Shown one piece after another: positions 15,505-24,619 of a stretch of 64,000 bases of DNA. Below the pieces are notes generated by a model. The model was not told the origin of the DNA. It was given only the letters and a program-made list of their open reading frames with translations, and did not search any database. Where the stretch lies: contig PHCZ01000001.1 in assembly GCA_002840895.1 (NCBI GenBank), positions 124,001 through 188,000 on the forward strand. Reading direction: 5' to 3'. Numbering within the stretch: position 1 is the stretch's first letter; every line of letters starts with the position of its first letter. The translations under genes and the position numbers were made by a program. Source of the stretch: Bacteroidetes bacterium HGW-Bacteroidetes-8. GTDB lineage: Bacteria; Bacteroidota; Bacteroidia; Bacteroidales; UBA932.

Positions 15505-17976
15505 ATGAAAAAAATTACACTTTTACTTTCGCTGATACTGCTCTCATTTAGTTTATCGGCAAATGATGCTACAACCTGGATAAGGATCAACCAGGCAGGA
15601 TATCTACCGAAAGATATTAAGGTGGCTGTCTTTATCTCGCTAAAGGAGGGATCCTCTCCGAACTTTATTATGTATAATGCTTTAACAGAGAGAGAGGTTT
15701 ATAAGGGTGTAGGGAAGATTGTAAATGCATTGGATTGGGGGATGAAGAGTGCATTCAGGTTTGACTTCTCTACTGTAGATAAAGAGGGGGGATACTACAT
15801 TGTTTCCAATGGAGTTAGGTCTCCAAATTTTAAAATTGCTGCAGATTCCTATGAGGGTCTGGCCGATTATATGCTTGTCTATATGAGACAGCAGAGGTGT
15901 GGAGATAATCCATATACCGGAGTGTTGTGCCACCAGGACGATGGTTTTATAGTTGACCACCCTACAAGAAGTGGCGAGAAGATAGATGTAAGGGGAGGTT
16001 GGCACGACGCCACAGACTATCTGCAATACCTAACTACATCTGCTACAGCGGTGTACCATCTTATGTTTGCCTGGGAGCAGCAAAAAGATAAATCTCTGTT
16101 CAAAGACTTTTATGACAGCAGAGGGAGGGCCGGCTCTAACGGTACCCCCGATATAATTGACGAAATACGTTGGGGTCTGGATTGGCTTATGAGGATGAAC
16201 CCGGAGGACAAGGTGATGTTCAATCAGATTGCAGATGACAGAGACCACGCAGGATTTCGACTACCACAGAATGATAAGGTAGATTACGGATGGGGTCCGG
16301 GAACGGGGCGTCCGGTTTACTTTGTAACCGGAAAACCTCAGGGGTTGGGTAAGCATATTAACAGAACCACAGGCGTGGCCTCAACAGCAGGTAAGTTCTC
16401 TTCCAGTTTCGCAATGGGAGCGCAGGTTTTTAAAGATATTGACCCCGAATTTGCATCAAAAATGAAGGTGAAATCTCTTGAAGCGTTTAATTTTGCAGTT
16501 GAACTTCCCGGAAACACCCAAACAGCGTGTCTAAAATCCCCATACTTCTATGAGGAGGATACATATGTAGATGATATAGAGCTGGCAGCAGCCACGATGT
16601 ACAACTATGGCAAAGAGCCTGAGTGGCGCAAAAAGGCAGATTATTGGGGAGAGTTGGAGCCGGTAACACCCTGGATGGAGTTGGGTCGTGGGCGTCACTA
16701 TCAGTTTTACCCTTTTTTAAATTTGGGACACTACTATCTGGCAAACTCTTCCGATAAAGCAATCAGGGATAAGTATCTAGGCTTTATGCGTGACGGTCTT
16801 GAACATCTTAAAAGGCGAGCAGCAGATGATCCATTTGTTTTTGGAATCCCTTTTTTATGGTGCTCCAGCAACCTTGTATCTGCAGCTATCACTCACGCCC
16901 ACCTCTACAGAAAGGCATCCGGAGACAACAGCTACTATGAGATGGAGTGTGCATTGCGTGACTGGCTGTTTGGGTGCAATCCTTGGGGAACTTCGATGAT
17001 TGTTGGCTTCCCCAAAGGGGGCGACTACCCGGATCAGCCTCACTCATCATACACCAGACATAACGGAGATCTAACTTATGCAGGGCTCATAGATGGCCCC
17101 ATCGAGAGAAACCTCTTCTTAACCAGAGCCGGAAATGCCCTTACAAAACCCGATTCATATTCTATATTCAACAAAGGAAAGGCTGTCTATCACGACGATA
17201 TTGGAGACTACTCCTCCAACGAGCCTACAATGGACGGTACTGCAGGGTTGTGCTACTACTTTGCTGCAATGGAGCAGGAGGGTAAAGAGCTATCAACAGT
17301 GAAAGATAATTGGGGTGCGGTTGTAAGATTAAACCCTGCCTCAAAGACTATTTATCTCATCTTCTCTGCAGACTCTATGTTTCAGGGGGGAGATAAAGTA
17401 CTTAAAACCCTAAAGAGGAACAAGATAAAAGGATCTTTCTTTTTAACAGGTAATTTTTTGAGGTTAAAAGAGCAAAAGGGTATGATCGAGAGAATCATAA
17501 AGGATGGTCACTATACAGGAGCTCACTCCGATAGACATATCTTATATGCTCCCTGGGATAAACGGGACAACTCTCTTACGACAACGGACAGTCTTGCAAA
17601 CGATATAAAGAGAAATTATGACGAACTGGCAAAATTCGGCATCGAGCCAAAGGATGCACCCTGGTATCTGCCACCATATGAGTGGTACAATAAAGAGTCT
17701 GTGAATGTTGCTTCGTGGCTCGGATTAAAGACAATGAACTTTACTCCCGGTACAGCAACTCCTGCAGACTACACCACCCCGGATATGAAAAACTACAAAT
17801 CCAGCTCCGAGCTAATCGATAAGCTCTTTGCATTTGAGAAAAAAGAGGGGCTCAATGGAGCGATTATTCTTATTCACCCTGGTGTCGAAGATAGCCGTAC
17901 AGACAGGTTATATGACAAATTGGAAGATATTATTAAAAGATTAAGGCGTTTGGGATATAATTTTGAGCGTTTTTGA
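15505..17976 (+). CDS. Secreted GH9 glycosidase fused to NodB-like polysaccharide deacetylase
   Basis: This is an 823-residue secreted carbohydrate enzyme. A signal peptide (1-19) leads to an Ig-like CelD N-domain starting IRINQAGYLP, a GH9 catalytic domain (about 110-600) with the Asp pair in GGWHDATDYL and the acid Glu in SSNEPTMDGTAG, and a C-terminal NodB/CE4-like domain (about 605-823). The deacetylase half keeps the metal-binding HSDRH and the LPPYEWY motif, but the usual TFDD is FSAD, so the first Asp (general base) seems absent. The combination suggests action on an N-acetylated or glucosamine-containing glycan rather than cellulose; that is inferred. It starts 2 bases after the upstream gene. 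Confidence 0.88.
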   Translation: MKKITLLLSLILLSFSLSANDATTWIRINQAGYLPKDIKVAVFISLKEGSSPNFIMYNALTEREVYKGVGKIVNALDWGMKSAFRFDFSTVDKEGGYYIVSNGVRSPNFKIAADSYEGLADYMLVYMRQQRCGDNPYTGVLCHQDDGFIVDHPTRSGEKIDVRGGWHDATDYLQYLTTSATAVYHLMFAWEQQKDKSLFKDFYDSRGRAGSNGTPDIIDEIRWGLDWLMRMNPEDKVMFNQIADDRDHAGFRLPQNDKVDYGWGPGTGRPVYFVTGKPQGLGKHINRTTGVASTAGKFSSSFAMGAQVFKDIDPEFASKMKVKSLEAFNFAVELPGNTQTACLKSPYFYEEDTYVDDIELAAATMYNYGKEPEWRKKADYWGELEPVTPWMELGRGRHYQFYPFLNLGHYYLANSSDKAIRDKYLGFMRDGLEHLKRRAADDPFVFGIPFLWCSSNLVSAAITHAHLYRKASGDNSYYEMECALRDWLFGCNPWGTSMIVGFPKGGDYPDQPHSSYTRHNGDLTYAGLIDGPIERNLFLTRAGNALTKPDSYSIFNKGKAVYHDDIGDYSSNEPTMDGTAGLCYYFAAMEQEGKELSTVKDNWGAVVRLNPASKTIYLIFSADSMFQGGDKVLKTLKRNKIKGSFFLTGNFLRLKEQKGMIERIIKDGHYTGAHSDRHILYAPWDKRDNSLTTTDSLANDIKRNYDELAKFGIEPKDAPWYLPPYEWYNKESVNVASWLGLKTMNFTPGTATPADYTTPDMKNYKSSSELIDKLFAFEKKEGLNGAIILIHPGVEDSRTDRLYDKLEDIIKRLRRLGYNFERF

Positions 17977-17996
17977 TATTTTTTAAATACAATTTA

Positions 17997-18004
17997 TAAC
18001 TTTG
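17997..18004 (+). promoter_or_regulatory. -7 promoter element of nfnA
   Basis: TAACTTTG matches TAnnTTTG and lies 60 bases before the nfnA start. Transcription would begin at or next to the hairpin at 18008. Confidence 0.5.
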
Positions 18005-18007
18005 TAC

Positions 18008-18046
18008 CGCACCTTGTATCTCTTATATACAGGTGCGATATTTTTT
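18008..18046 (+). terminator. Hairpin with T-run ahead of nfnA
   Basis: CGCACCTTGTAT and ATACAGGTGCG form a stem with one bulged T, followed two bases later by six T. It can terminate the GH9-deacetylase transcript. It sits just downstream of the nfnA -7 element, so it could also act as a 5' leader attenuator. Confidence 0.6.
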
Positions 18047-18064
18047 ACCCAGTAATTTTGGTTT

Positions 18065-18925
18065 ATGTATACAATCGTCAGGAAAAGATTCCTAACACCC
18101 TTGATTGCACTAATGGATGTAGATGCTCCAAGGATGGCGCGCTCTGCTAAGCCGGGGCAGTTTTTAATTGTAAGGGTTCACGACAAGGGGGAGAGAATTC
18201 CCTTAACAGTTTGTGATTTTGACAGTGAGAAGGGGACAGTCACTATCGTCACCCAGGTTGTAGGTGCTTCCAGCAGAAGAATCTGCAATATGGTTGAGGG
18301 AGAATCCTTCACAGATTTTGCCGGTCCACTGGGCCAGCCTTCGGAGTTTATACATATGTCAAGGGAGGAGCTATCTGCCAAGCGCTTTTTATTTATTGCC
18401 GGAGGGCTGGGGACAGCACCGGTATACCCTCAGGTTAAGTTCCTTCACTCTATGGGTGCAAAGATAGATGTTATCATTGGAGCTAAGAGCAAAGATATGG
18501 TCATCTTCGAGCAGGAGATGAGAGATATTTGCGACAACCTATATATCTGCACCGATGATGGCTCTTACGGGAAAAAAGGTCTGGTAACCGAGATGCTCAA
18601 AGAGCTGCTGGACAGGGGAGAGAGGTATGACCAGGCAGTTGCAATAGGTCCTATGATTATGATGAAATTTGTAACTCTTACTGCCAAACCATATAATCTT
18701 CCTCTTATTGTGAGTCTTAATACTCTTATGGTTGATGGAACGGGAATGTGTGGAGCTTGTCGTGTATCGGTTGGGAGTAAAACTAAATTTGCCTGTGTAG
18801 ACGGGCCCGAATTTGATGCATATCTTGTAGATTTTGAGGAGGCTATGAGGCGCCAGGGGATGTACAAAAACATTGAGCAGGAGGCGGACCATAAATGTAA
18901 GATTGGGATAGAGCGGCATAAGTAA
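18065..18925 (+). CDS. nfnA: NfnA: FAD/2Fe-2S subunit of NADH-dependent ferredoxin:NADP+ oxidoreductase
   Basis: This is the smaller subunit (286 aa) of the electron-bifurcating transhydrogenase, which couples NADH and reduced ferredoxin to NADP+ reduction. It has a ferredoxin-NADP reductase-like FAD domain (residues 1-100, with RIPLTVCDFD), an NAD-binding domain (FIAGGLGTAPVYP), and a C-terminal 2Fe-2S site with Cys in GTGMCGACRVSVGSKTKFACVDGPEFDAY. The gene is followed 31 bases later by the GltA-like subunit, the standard nfnAB order. The same fold is used in dihydroorotate dehydrogenase PyrK and sulfide dehydrogenase; the neighbour favours Nfn. Confidence 0.9.
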   Translation: MYTIVRKRFLTPLIALMDVDAPRMARSAKPGQFLIVRVHDKGERIPLTVCDFDSEKGTVTIVTQVVGASSRRICNMVEGESFTDFAGPLGQPSEFIHMSREELSAKRFLFIAGGLGTAPVYPQVKFLHSMGAKIDVIIGAKSKDMVIFEQEMRDICDNLYICTDDGSYGKKGLVTEMLKELLDRGERYDQAVAIGPMIMMKFVTLTAKPYNLPLIVSLNTLMVDGTGMCGACRVSVGSKTKFACVDGPEFDAYLVDFEEAMRRQGMYKNIEQEADHKCKIGIERHK

Positions 18926-18956
18926 AGGGGGTAAGAAAATATATTAAAGAGATTTT

Positions 18957-20342
18957 ATGAGAAACAAGATACCAAGAGTTCCGGTAAGGGAGCAGGATCC
19001 AAAAGAGAGGGTTAAAAACTTTAGCGAAGTTTGTTACGGGTACAACGAGCAGGAGGCGATGCTTGAGGCCTCAAGATGTCTTGGGTGTAAAAACCCTGCC
19101 TGTGTAAAGGATTGTCCTGTAAATATCCAGATTCCTCAATTTATCTACCAGGTGGAGTTGGGTAATTTCGAGGAGGCTGCTAGAATTCTTTTTACAGATA
19201 GTTCACTGCCTGCAGTTTGCGGGAGGGTATGCCCACAGGAGACTCAGTGTGAGGGGAAATGTATCCTTGGTGTTAAGGGCGAGCCTGTTGCAATTGGCAA
19301 GTTAGAGAGGTTTGTGGCCGACTGGAGTCGTCAAAAGGGGATAAAATTCACAGATCGTAAACCTCTTAACGGCAAGAGTGTTGCCGTGATAGGAAGCGGG
19401 CCGGCAGGGGTAGCCTGTGCAACTGACCTTGCAAAGATGGGTTATGATGTGACAATTTTTGAAGCGCTGCACGAACCAGGGGGTGTTTTACAATATGGTA
19501 TCCCTGAGTTCCGTCTTCCTAAGGAAGATGTGGTAAAGGCAGAGATTGATAATGTCCGATCACTGGGTGTAAAAATTGAGACCAATGTGGTTGTTGGAAG
19601 AACCGTTACCATCGACTCACTTATGGATGACGAGGGGTTCTCTGCAATCTTCATAGGCTCCGGCGCAGGATTGCCTAAATTTATGGGTATCCCCGGGGAG
19701 AATCTCAATGCTGTTGTATCTGCAAACGAGTTTTTAACCAGAAGCAACCTGATGAGAGCATACGACCCCGAGTATGAGACTCCAATTTATGTCGGCAAGA
19801 GAGTTGCTGTAGTTGGCGGAGGAAATGTGGCTATGGATGCTGCCCGTACAGCTCAGCGTCTTGGTGCTCAGGTGACTGTAGTATATCGCAGGACAGAGAA
19901 AGAGCTGCCGGCCAGAGTTGAAGAGGTTCACCACGCAAAGGAGGAGGGTATCGTTTTTCGGATGCTTACAAATCCCGTTGAGGTATTGGGAGATGAAAGG
20001 GGTTGGGTGAGAGGATTAACCTGTATTAAAATGGAGCTGGGAGAGCCGGATGCAAGCGGCAGAAGATCTCCTGTTCCGGTTCCAAATTCTAATTTCGACA
20101 TAGAGACAGATGTGGTGATTATGTCGCTGGGTACATCTCCAAATCCGCTTATTGCAACCACAACCCCTGGACTTCAGACCAATCGCTGGGATTGTCTTGT
20201 TGCAGACGAAAGTGGCGCTACAACACGTCCCGGAATTTTTGCAGGAGGTGATGTTGTGACCGGAGCTGCTACAGTAATTCTCGCTATGGGGGCAGGACGA
20301 AAAGCGGCAGAGGCAATTGATCTGTATCTCCAAGGCAAATAA
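18957..20342 (+). CDS. nfnB: NfnB: glutamate-synthase-like FAD/4Fe-4S subunit
   Basis: This is the larger Nfn subunit (461 aa), related to the small subunit of glutamate synthase (GltD). Two Cys clusters for 4Fe-4S centres lie at the N-terminus (CLGCKNPACVKDCPVNI and CGRVCPQETQCEGKC), followed by an FAD-binding motif (VIGSGPAGVACATDLAKMG) and an NADPH-binding motif (VVGGGNVAMDAARTAQRLG). It ends with GIFAGGDVVTGAATVILAMG. With no glutamate synthase large subunit nearby and nfnA immediately upstream, Nfn is the better call than GltD. The pair implies a ferredoxin-based anaerobic redox economy. Confidence 0.88.
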   Translation: MRNKIPRVPVREQDPKERVKNFSEVCYGYNEQEAMLEASRCLGCKNPACVKDCPVNIQIPQFIYQVELGNFEEAARILFTDSSLPAVCGRVCPQETQCEGKCILGVKGEPVAIGKLERFVADWSRQKGIKFTDRKPLNGKSVAVIGSGPAGVACATDLAKMGYDVTIFEALHEPGGVLQYGIPEFRLPKEDVVKAEIDNVRSLGVKIETNVVVGRTVTIDSLMDDEGFSAIFIGSGAGLPKFMGIPGENLNAVVSANEFLTRSNLMRAYDPEYETPIYVGKRVAVVGGGNVAMDAARTAQRLGAQVTVVYRRTEKELPARVEEVHHAKEEGIVFRMLTNPVEVLGDERGWVRGLTCIKMELGEPDASGRRSPVPVPNSNFDIETDVVIMSLGTSPNPLIATTTPGLQTNRWDCLVADESGATTRPGIFAGGDVVTGAATVILAMGAGRKAAEAIDLYLQGK

Positions 20343-20356
20343 ACAACTTTTTTGAC

Positions 20357-20364
20357 TAAATTTG
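20357..20364 (+). promoter_or_regulatory. -7 promoter element of hisS
   Basis: TAAATTTG matches TAnnTTTG, 21 bases before the hisS start. Confidence 0.5.
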
Positions 20365-20385
20365 CGGGTTTAATAACTGTATGTA

Positions 20386-21744
20386 ATGGCACAAAAACCC
20401 TCAATACCTAAAGGAACAAGAGATTTCGGCCCAGTAGAGATGGCCCGGAGAGACTATATTTTCAACACTATCAGAGGCTGTTTCAAGTTATACGGGTACT
20501 CTCCAATTGAGACTCCGGCAATGGAGAATCTTACCTCTCTTTTAGGTAAATATGGTGAAGAGGGCGACAGGCTTCTCTTTAAAGTGCTAAACTCCGGAGA
20601 TGCTTTTGCAGGTGTTGAGCCTTCTATGCTCTCAAACAGCAATTCGCTTTCGCTTAAAGTTTGTGAAAAGGGGCTTAGGTACGACCTAACGGTTCCATTT
20701 GCACGTTTTGTGGTTCAGCATCAGAATGAGATAGTATTCCCTTTTAAAAGATATCAGATTCAACCTGTCTGGCGTGCAGACCGTCCTCAGAAAGGGCGTT
20801 ACAGGGAGTTTTACCAGTGCGATGTGGATGTTATCGGCAGTAACTCTCTGCTTAACGAACTTGAGTTGGTGCAGATAACCGATGCAATTTTTCGTGCTTT
20901 GGGAATAGGTGTCACTATAAAGATCAATAACCGTAAGGTTCTCTCTGGTATTGCAGAGGTGATAGGTCATCCCGATAAGCTCACCGATATCACTATTGCA
21001 ATTGATAAAATTGAAAAGATTGGATTGGAAGAGGTTAAAAAAGAGCTATTCTCAAGGGGTATAGAGTTAGATGCCATAGATAAAATTGAGCCGATTTTGC
21101 TCCTTAGCGGGACAACAGCTCAAAAACTGGAGGCGATGAGACCTATTCTCTTATCATCTGCAGTTGGTACACTTGGCCTGGATGAGCTCTCAAGAGTTTT
21201 TGAACTTATCGCAATCTCCGGAATTGATCAGGATGTAGAGCTTGATCTCTCTCTTGCACGAGGGTTGAACTACTACACCGGGGCCATCTTTGAGGTTAAG
21301 GCAAAAGGGGTGGAGATAGGGAGCATATGCGGAGGGGGCAGATACGACGATCTTACAGGTATATTCGGGCTTCCGGGGGTATCAGGTGTTGGAATCTCAT
21401 TCGGGGCAGACCGTATTTATGATGTGCTGCTTGCCCTTGATAAGTTCCCGGCCGAGGCAGAGGGCGGTACCAAGGTTCTCTTTGCAAACCTGGGTGAGAG
21501 GGAGCAGGAGTTTATTATTCCTATTTTAAAGCGCTTGAGGGAAAATGGTGTGGTTGCAGAGATATATACCGAGACAACAAAACTCAAAAAACAGTTTGAC
21601 TATGCAGATAAGAGAGCCATACCTTATTTGGTTATTGCTGGAGAGGAGGAGGTTTCAAAGGGGATTGTGAACCTGAAAGAGCTTAAATCCGGAGAGCAAA
21701 AATCTCTTACAGTTAAGGAGTTGGAGGATTTCTTTGGTAAGTAA
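20386..21744 (+). CDS. hisS: Histidyl-tRNA synthetase
   Basis: This class II aminoacyl-tRNA synthetase charges tRNA-His in the cytoplasm. Residues 7-12 give GTRDFG. Motif 2 is seen in [23 protein letters not shown], the HisA signature in [19 protein letters not shown], and motif 3 in [13 protein letters not shown] with [13 protein letters not shown]. The C-terminal anticodon-binding domain ends [10 protein letters not shown]. The length of 452 aa is normal. It has its own TAnnTTTG promoter and no T-box-like leader, and a tRNA gene follows about 90 bases downstream with its own promoter. Confidence 0.97.
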   Translation: MAQKPSIPKGTRDFGPVEMARRDYIFNTIRGCFKLYGYSPIETPAMENLTSLLGKYGEEGDRLLFKVLNSGDAFAGVEPSMLSNSNSLSLKVCEKGLRYDLTVPFARFVVQHQNEIVFPFKRYQIQPVWRADRPQKGRYREFYQCDVDVIGSNSLLNELELVQITDAIFRALGIGVTIKINNRKVLSGIAEVIGHPDKLTDITIAIDKIEKIGLEEVKKELFSRGIELDAIDKIEPILLLSGTTAQKLEAMRPILLSSAVGTLGLDELSRVFELIAISGIDQDVELDLSLARGLNYYTGAIFEVKAKGVEIGSICGGGRYDDLTGIFGLPGVSGVGISFGADRIYDVLLALDKFPAEAEGGTKVLFANLGEREQEFIIPILKRLRENGVVAEIYTETTKLKKQFDYADKRAIPYLVIAGEEEVSKGIVNLKELKSGEQKSLTVKELEDFFGK

Positions 21745-21779
21745 AAGAAATTAAATTTGGATTCTGAAGTATATTGCTT

Positions 21780-21787
21780 TATCTTTG
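21780..21787 (+). promoter_or_regulatory. -7 promoter element of tRNA-Met
   Basis: TATCTTTG matches TAnnTTTG, 43 bases before the 5' end of the tRNA. Confidence 0.5.
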
Positions 21788-21830
21788 TAGCCCGTTAAAA
21801 AATTGATATTACCAACAATAAAAAATATAC

Positions 21831-21903
<73 letters not shown>

Positions 21904-21990
21904 TTTCCTTAGCTAACACCATACAGCCATTATTTGTTATTGACCGCTAAAAAATCTCTTGATTGAATTTGTCAGACTGCTCTCGTTTTG

Positions 21991-22137
21991 TTGCGGGCTT
22001 ATACCCCCCTCTGCACAACGGGCAAGTCCATCCTCATCCGCTCACAAGTTCGCTCCTTCCGGCTAAGTGTGCCCTTTTGCTGCAGAGGGGGGTATTTAAC
22101 AGCCCGCGGGAGATTAGCTTACCTGCTGTGTGAATTC
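21991..22137. repeat. Inverted pair of short interspersed repeats
   Basis: A plus-strand copy (21991-22036) contains GCGGGCTTATACCCCCCTCT, then GCACAACGGGCAAGTCC. A minus-strand copy faces it; read on the minus strand it runs from CAGCAGG at 22137 through GCGGGCTGTTAAATACCCCC to CTCTGCA at 22081. Together they can form a long hairpin or cruciform whose inner arms (TACCCCCCTCTGCA / TGCAGAGGGGGGTA) pair perfectly. Related copies lie at 22151-22226 and 53921-54082. Confidence 0.75.
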
Positions 22138-22150
22138 ATTTTTTAAAAAA

Positions 22151-22226
22151 AGGGGGGGGCTGCGAAGGTTTAAGAAAGCACTTTTAGTTGCGGGCCTGTG
22201 TAAACCTCCGTACATCGGGCAAGTCC
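22151..22226. repeat. Second, more diverged repeat pair
   Basis: A plus-strand copy at 22187-22226 contains GTTGCGGGCCTGTGTAAACC and TACATCGGGCAAGTCC. A shorter minus-strand piece at 22151-22180 reads AAACCTTCGCAGCCCC on the minus strand, similar to the copy at 53.97 kb. An eight-G run lies at 22152-22159. No coding sequence is visible between the tRNA gene and 22319. Confidence 0.6.
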
Positions 22227-22318
22227 AAATAATACTTAAATATTTGGGTAAAATATATAAAAATCATAACTTTATTGTGTAAGATTTATTCAGAAAAGAT
22301 TTTCAAAATGTTACACTT

Positions 22319-22738
22319 ATGAAACAAAGAGTTGAAATGAGGTCCATAATTAAGATTATAGGAATAAACTTGACTCTTTTTATATTTTTAGTAGGACTAA
22401 TCTATATCAACAAGACTTTTGTCAGACCGACCATCACCGAAAATCATATAACACAAATACTAACAGGGAGTTTTCCCAATTTTATTGCGGCTTTTTTGAT
22501 TAGTTTATGTGCTGTGAATCCTGTTCTTATCCGAAGACCAAGATTTGGGCGATTGATTGTCTATTTAGGTTCGCTATTCACTATGTTGGTACTAATACTT
22601 GATGAATTAGAATCTATTGGAGCCAGTAAACAATTTGATATTAATGATATTGTCGGAAGTATATTTGGTTCTCTTTTAGCTATTCTGACATATGAATATT
22701 TAAATTATAGACAAAAACGAACATTTGTTGACAATTGA
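22319..22738 (+). CDS. Small integral membrane protein, VanZ-like at most
   Basis: This is a 139-residue protein with about four membrane segments (LTLFIFLVGLIYI, FIAAFLISLCAV, LIVYLGSLFTMLVLIL, IVGSIFGSLLAILTYEYL). The C-terminal pattern of an acidic stretch, Asp-rich turn and Gly-x3-Gly helix (DELESIGASKQFDINDIVG) is faintly reminiscent of VanZ-like proteins, but I would not assign that family without a search. It is the first gene after the repeat cluster and has AT-rich codons unlike the hisS region. No function is assigned. Confidence 0.6.
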   Translation: MKQRVEMRSIIKIIGINLTLFIFLVGLIYINKTFVRPTITENHITQILTGSFPNFIAAFLISLCAVNPVLIRRPRFGRLIVYLGSLFTMLVLILDELESIGASKQFDINDIVGSIFGSLLAILTYEYLNYRQKRTFVDN

Positions 22739-22783
22739 ACTTGCAAATAAGGTTTGAGCCAATAAATAATTATAAACAAGGAT

Positions 22784-23212
22784 ATGAAAAAACTAATATT
22801 TCTATTAATCAGTGTTTCAGTATTAAATTTGTTAAGTATTAACACAATGGCTCAAACCGAAAAATTATCAGAAAAGTCCGATACGCTTTGTATACTTTGG
22901 ACAAGCGGTGACATCGATGTAGCCATAAAAATGGTGCTGATGTATGCCAATGCTGCCAAACTTAATAAATGGTTCGATGAAGTTGAACTGATTATTTGGG
23001 GGCCTTCGTCAAAACTTACCTCTGAAAATAGCGAAATTCAGGAAACTTTGACAAATATGATGAAAAAAGGGGTCAAAATCGAAGCGTGTAAAGCGTGTGC
23101 TGACCAATATGGAGTATCGGATAAATTAAAATCGCTTGGAATTGATGTAAAATATATGGGCAAGCCGCTTACAAATATTCTAAAATCCGATAAAAAATTG
23201 ATAACGTTTTAA
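22784..23212 (+). CDS. Exported DsrE-family protein
   Basis: This is a 142-residue protein with a signal peptide (LIFLLISVSVLNLLSINTMAQ) and a DsrE/DsrF-like fold. CILWTSGDIDVAIKMVLMYANAA is the first strand-helix unit, ELIIWGPSSKL the second strand, and IEACKACADQYGV carries the Cys pair at the position of the DsrE active-site loop. Such proteins often act in sulfur relay or have unknown periplasmic roles. It stands 45 bases after the small membrane protein gene in the accessory stretch. The specific partner is unknown. Confidence 0.75.
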   Translation: MKKLIFLLISVSVLNLLSINTMAQTEKLSEKSDTLCILWTSGDIDVAIKMVLMYANAAKLNKWFDEVELIIWGPSSKLTSENSEIQETLTNMMKKGVKIEACKACADQYGVSDKLKSLGIDVKYMGKPLTNILKSDKKLITF

Positions 23213-23320
23213 TTAATTCCAAAAATTAAAGTAACAGAGAAATTGCTTTATATGTTATTTCAAAACTATTAATCCTACCCAACAGAAAAACTTAACAAAT
23301 TAGTAAACATCAGCGATATT

Positions 23321-23770
23321 GTGAGAATAGAAAAAATTATAGAAAATAAGAAACAGTTCCTTGATTTATTGTTGTTGGCAGATGAGCAGGAGAATATGAT
23401 TGATAAGTATTTGCCGGGAGGAGAGTTGTTTGCTCTATATGACGATGATTTGAAAAGTGTTTGCGTTGTGGTGCAGATAAATAGTAAAACCTGCGAGTTG
23501 AAAAACATAGCGACATACGAGATATATCAAGGAAAAGGGTACGGTAGTGCATTGATAAATTTCATTTTTGACTTCTATAAAAATGACTACAAAACAATGC
23601 TTGTCGGGACAGGCGAAACGCCGACAATCTTATCGTTTTATGAAAGTTGTGGATTTGAAATATCATATCGATTAAAGAATTTTTTTATAGACAATTACGA
23701 CCACCCTATTTTCGAGGGCGACATACAGCTTGTTGATATGATTTATCTTAAAAAGAATTTAGGGGAATAG
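23321..23770 (+). CDS. GNAT-family N-acetyltransferase
   Basis: This is a 149-residue acetyl-CoA-dependent acyltransferase. The acetyl-CoA binding motif is [17 protein letters not shown], preceded by strand [12 protein letters not shown] and followed by [14 protein letters not shown], the standard GNAT order. The start is GTG at 23321; no ATG is available before the fold begins. The substrate is not deducible. Its neighbours are unrelated, so it probably stands alone in the accessory stretch. Confidence 0.8.
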   Translation: MRIEKIIENKKQFLDLLLLADEQENMIDKYLPGGELFALYDDDLKSVCVVVQINSKTCELKNIATYEIYQGKGYGSALINFIFDFYKNDYKTMLVGTGETPTILSFYESCGFEISYRLKNFFIDNYDHPIFEGDIQLVDMIYLKKNLGE

Positions 23771-23817
23771 CAGGAGTGTATTAAAATGAATTTAGTAAAT
23801 TAAGAAAATTAATAAAT

Positions 23818-24501
23818 ATGACAGCAATTGACCTTAAATCAGAACAACAGGCATCATTATCAAGAACGAGATATCGTTACAGTATAGCTGCACAATTTTT
23901 TTTCTTCGCTATGGATTTGGTTACCGGGCGTAAACTAACCTTAGGAAAAGCCAAACTACTTGAAATATTGGCATCTATACCATACCGCGAATGGGAAATA
24001 AGACAGTATGCCAAAATTACACTTCGTTATAAAAACGCCAACAAGGTAAATCAATCCAGAAACGTTATTGAATGGGGGCGTCACGCACAAGATAACGAGT
24101 ATGATCATCTTCAGGTAATCCATATAAAAATGAAAGAAGATGGACTTAAAGACCCCTGGTATCTTTGGCCACCAATTACTTTTTTCATAGTGCTTACTTA
24201 CGTGGTTATGTCAAAATTCTTAGCTTGGGTAAATATTAAAGGCGCTTATCATTTCAATGCCCAGTTTGAAGACCATGCTGAACATATTTATGCACAAATG
24301 GTCTCAATGCACCCCGAGTGGGAAGATCAGTCGGTTACAAATGACCATGTAGAAAAATATGCAGATGTAGCCTCTTGGGCTGATGTTTTCCGACGTATCG
24401 GTCTTGATGAACGCGACCATCGTAACAAAAGTTTTATTTTCTGCGATAAAGCTGAATTCGTAGTAAAATACGAGGGTATGCCTCCATATGCTCCGGAATA
24501 G
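23818..24501 (+). CDS. Alternative-oxidase-like di-iron protein
   Basis: This is a 227-residue protein whose carboxylate/His pattern fits the alternative oxidase (AOX) family of membrane-bound quinol oxidases. Candidate iron ligands are E49 in LLEILASIP (AOX: LET..A.VP), E94 and H97 in NEYDHL (AOX: NERMHL), E151 in FEDHAEHIY (AOX: LEEEA), and E198 and H201 in LDERDHR (AOX: ADEAHH). Spacings of 45, 3, 57, 47 and 3 are close to the 39, 3, 51, 53 and 3 of known AOX. A hydrophobic stretch (ITFFIVLTYVVMSKFLAWV) fits monotopic membrane attachment. AOX would pass quinol electrons to oxygen without pumping protons. Quinol oxidase activity is inferred; another di-iron function remains possible. Confidence 0.72.
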   Translation: MTAIDLKSEQQASLSRTRYRYSIAAQFFFFAMDLVTGRKLTLGKAKLLEILASIPYREWEIRQYAKITLRYKNANKVNQSRNVIEWGRHAQDNEYDHLQVIHIKMKEDGLKDPWYLWPPITFFIVLTYVVMSKFLAWVNIKGAYHFNAQFEDHAEHIYAQMVSMHPEWEDQSVTNDHVEKYADVASWADVFRRIGLDERDHRNKSFIFCDKAEFVVKYEGMPPYAPE

Positions 24502-24619
24502 TGGTACTATATAAACTGAATAGCCACTTCGGACAGGAACTCGCTATTTCTAAATAAACCTCTCATAGCCTTAGGTGGTTAAAATCACGGCTAATTTTTA
24601 TTTGTTTCAAACTTTTGAC

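Noticed and set aside
18539-18919. Long antisense ORFs inside nfnA and nfnB
   Set aside because: They lie wholly within well-supported genes and read as low-information shadows of them.
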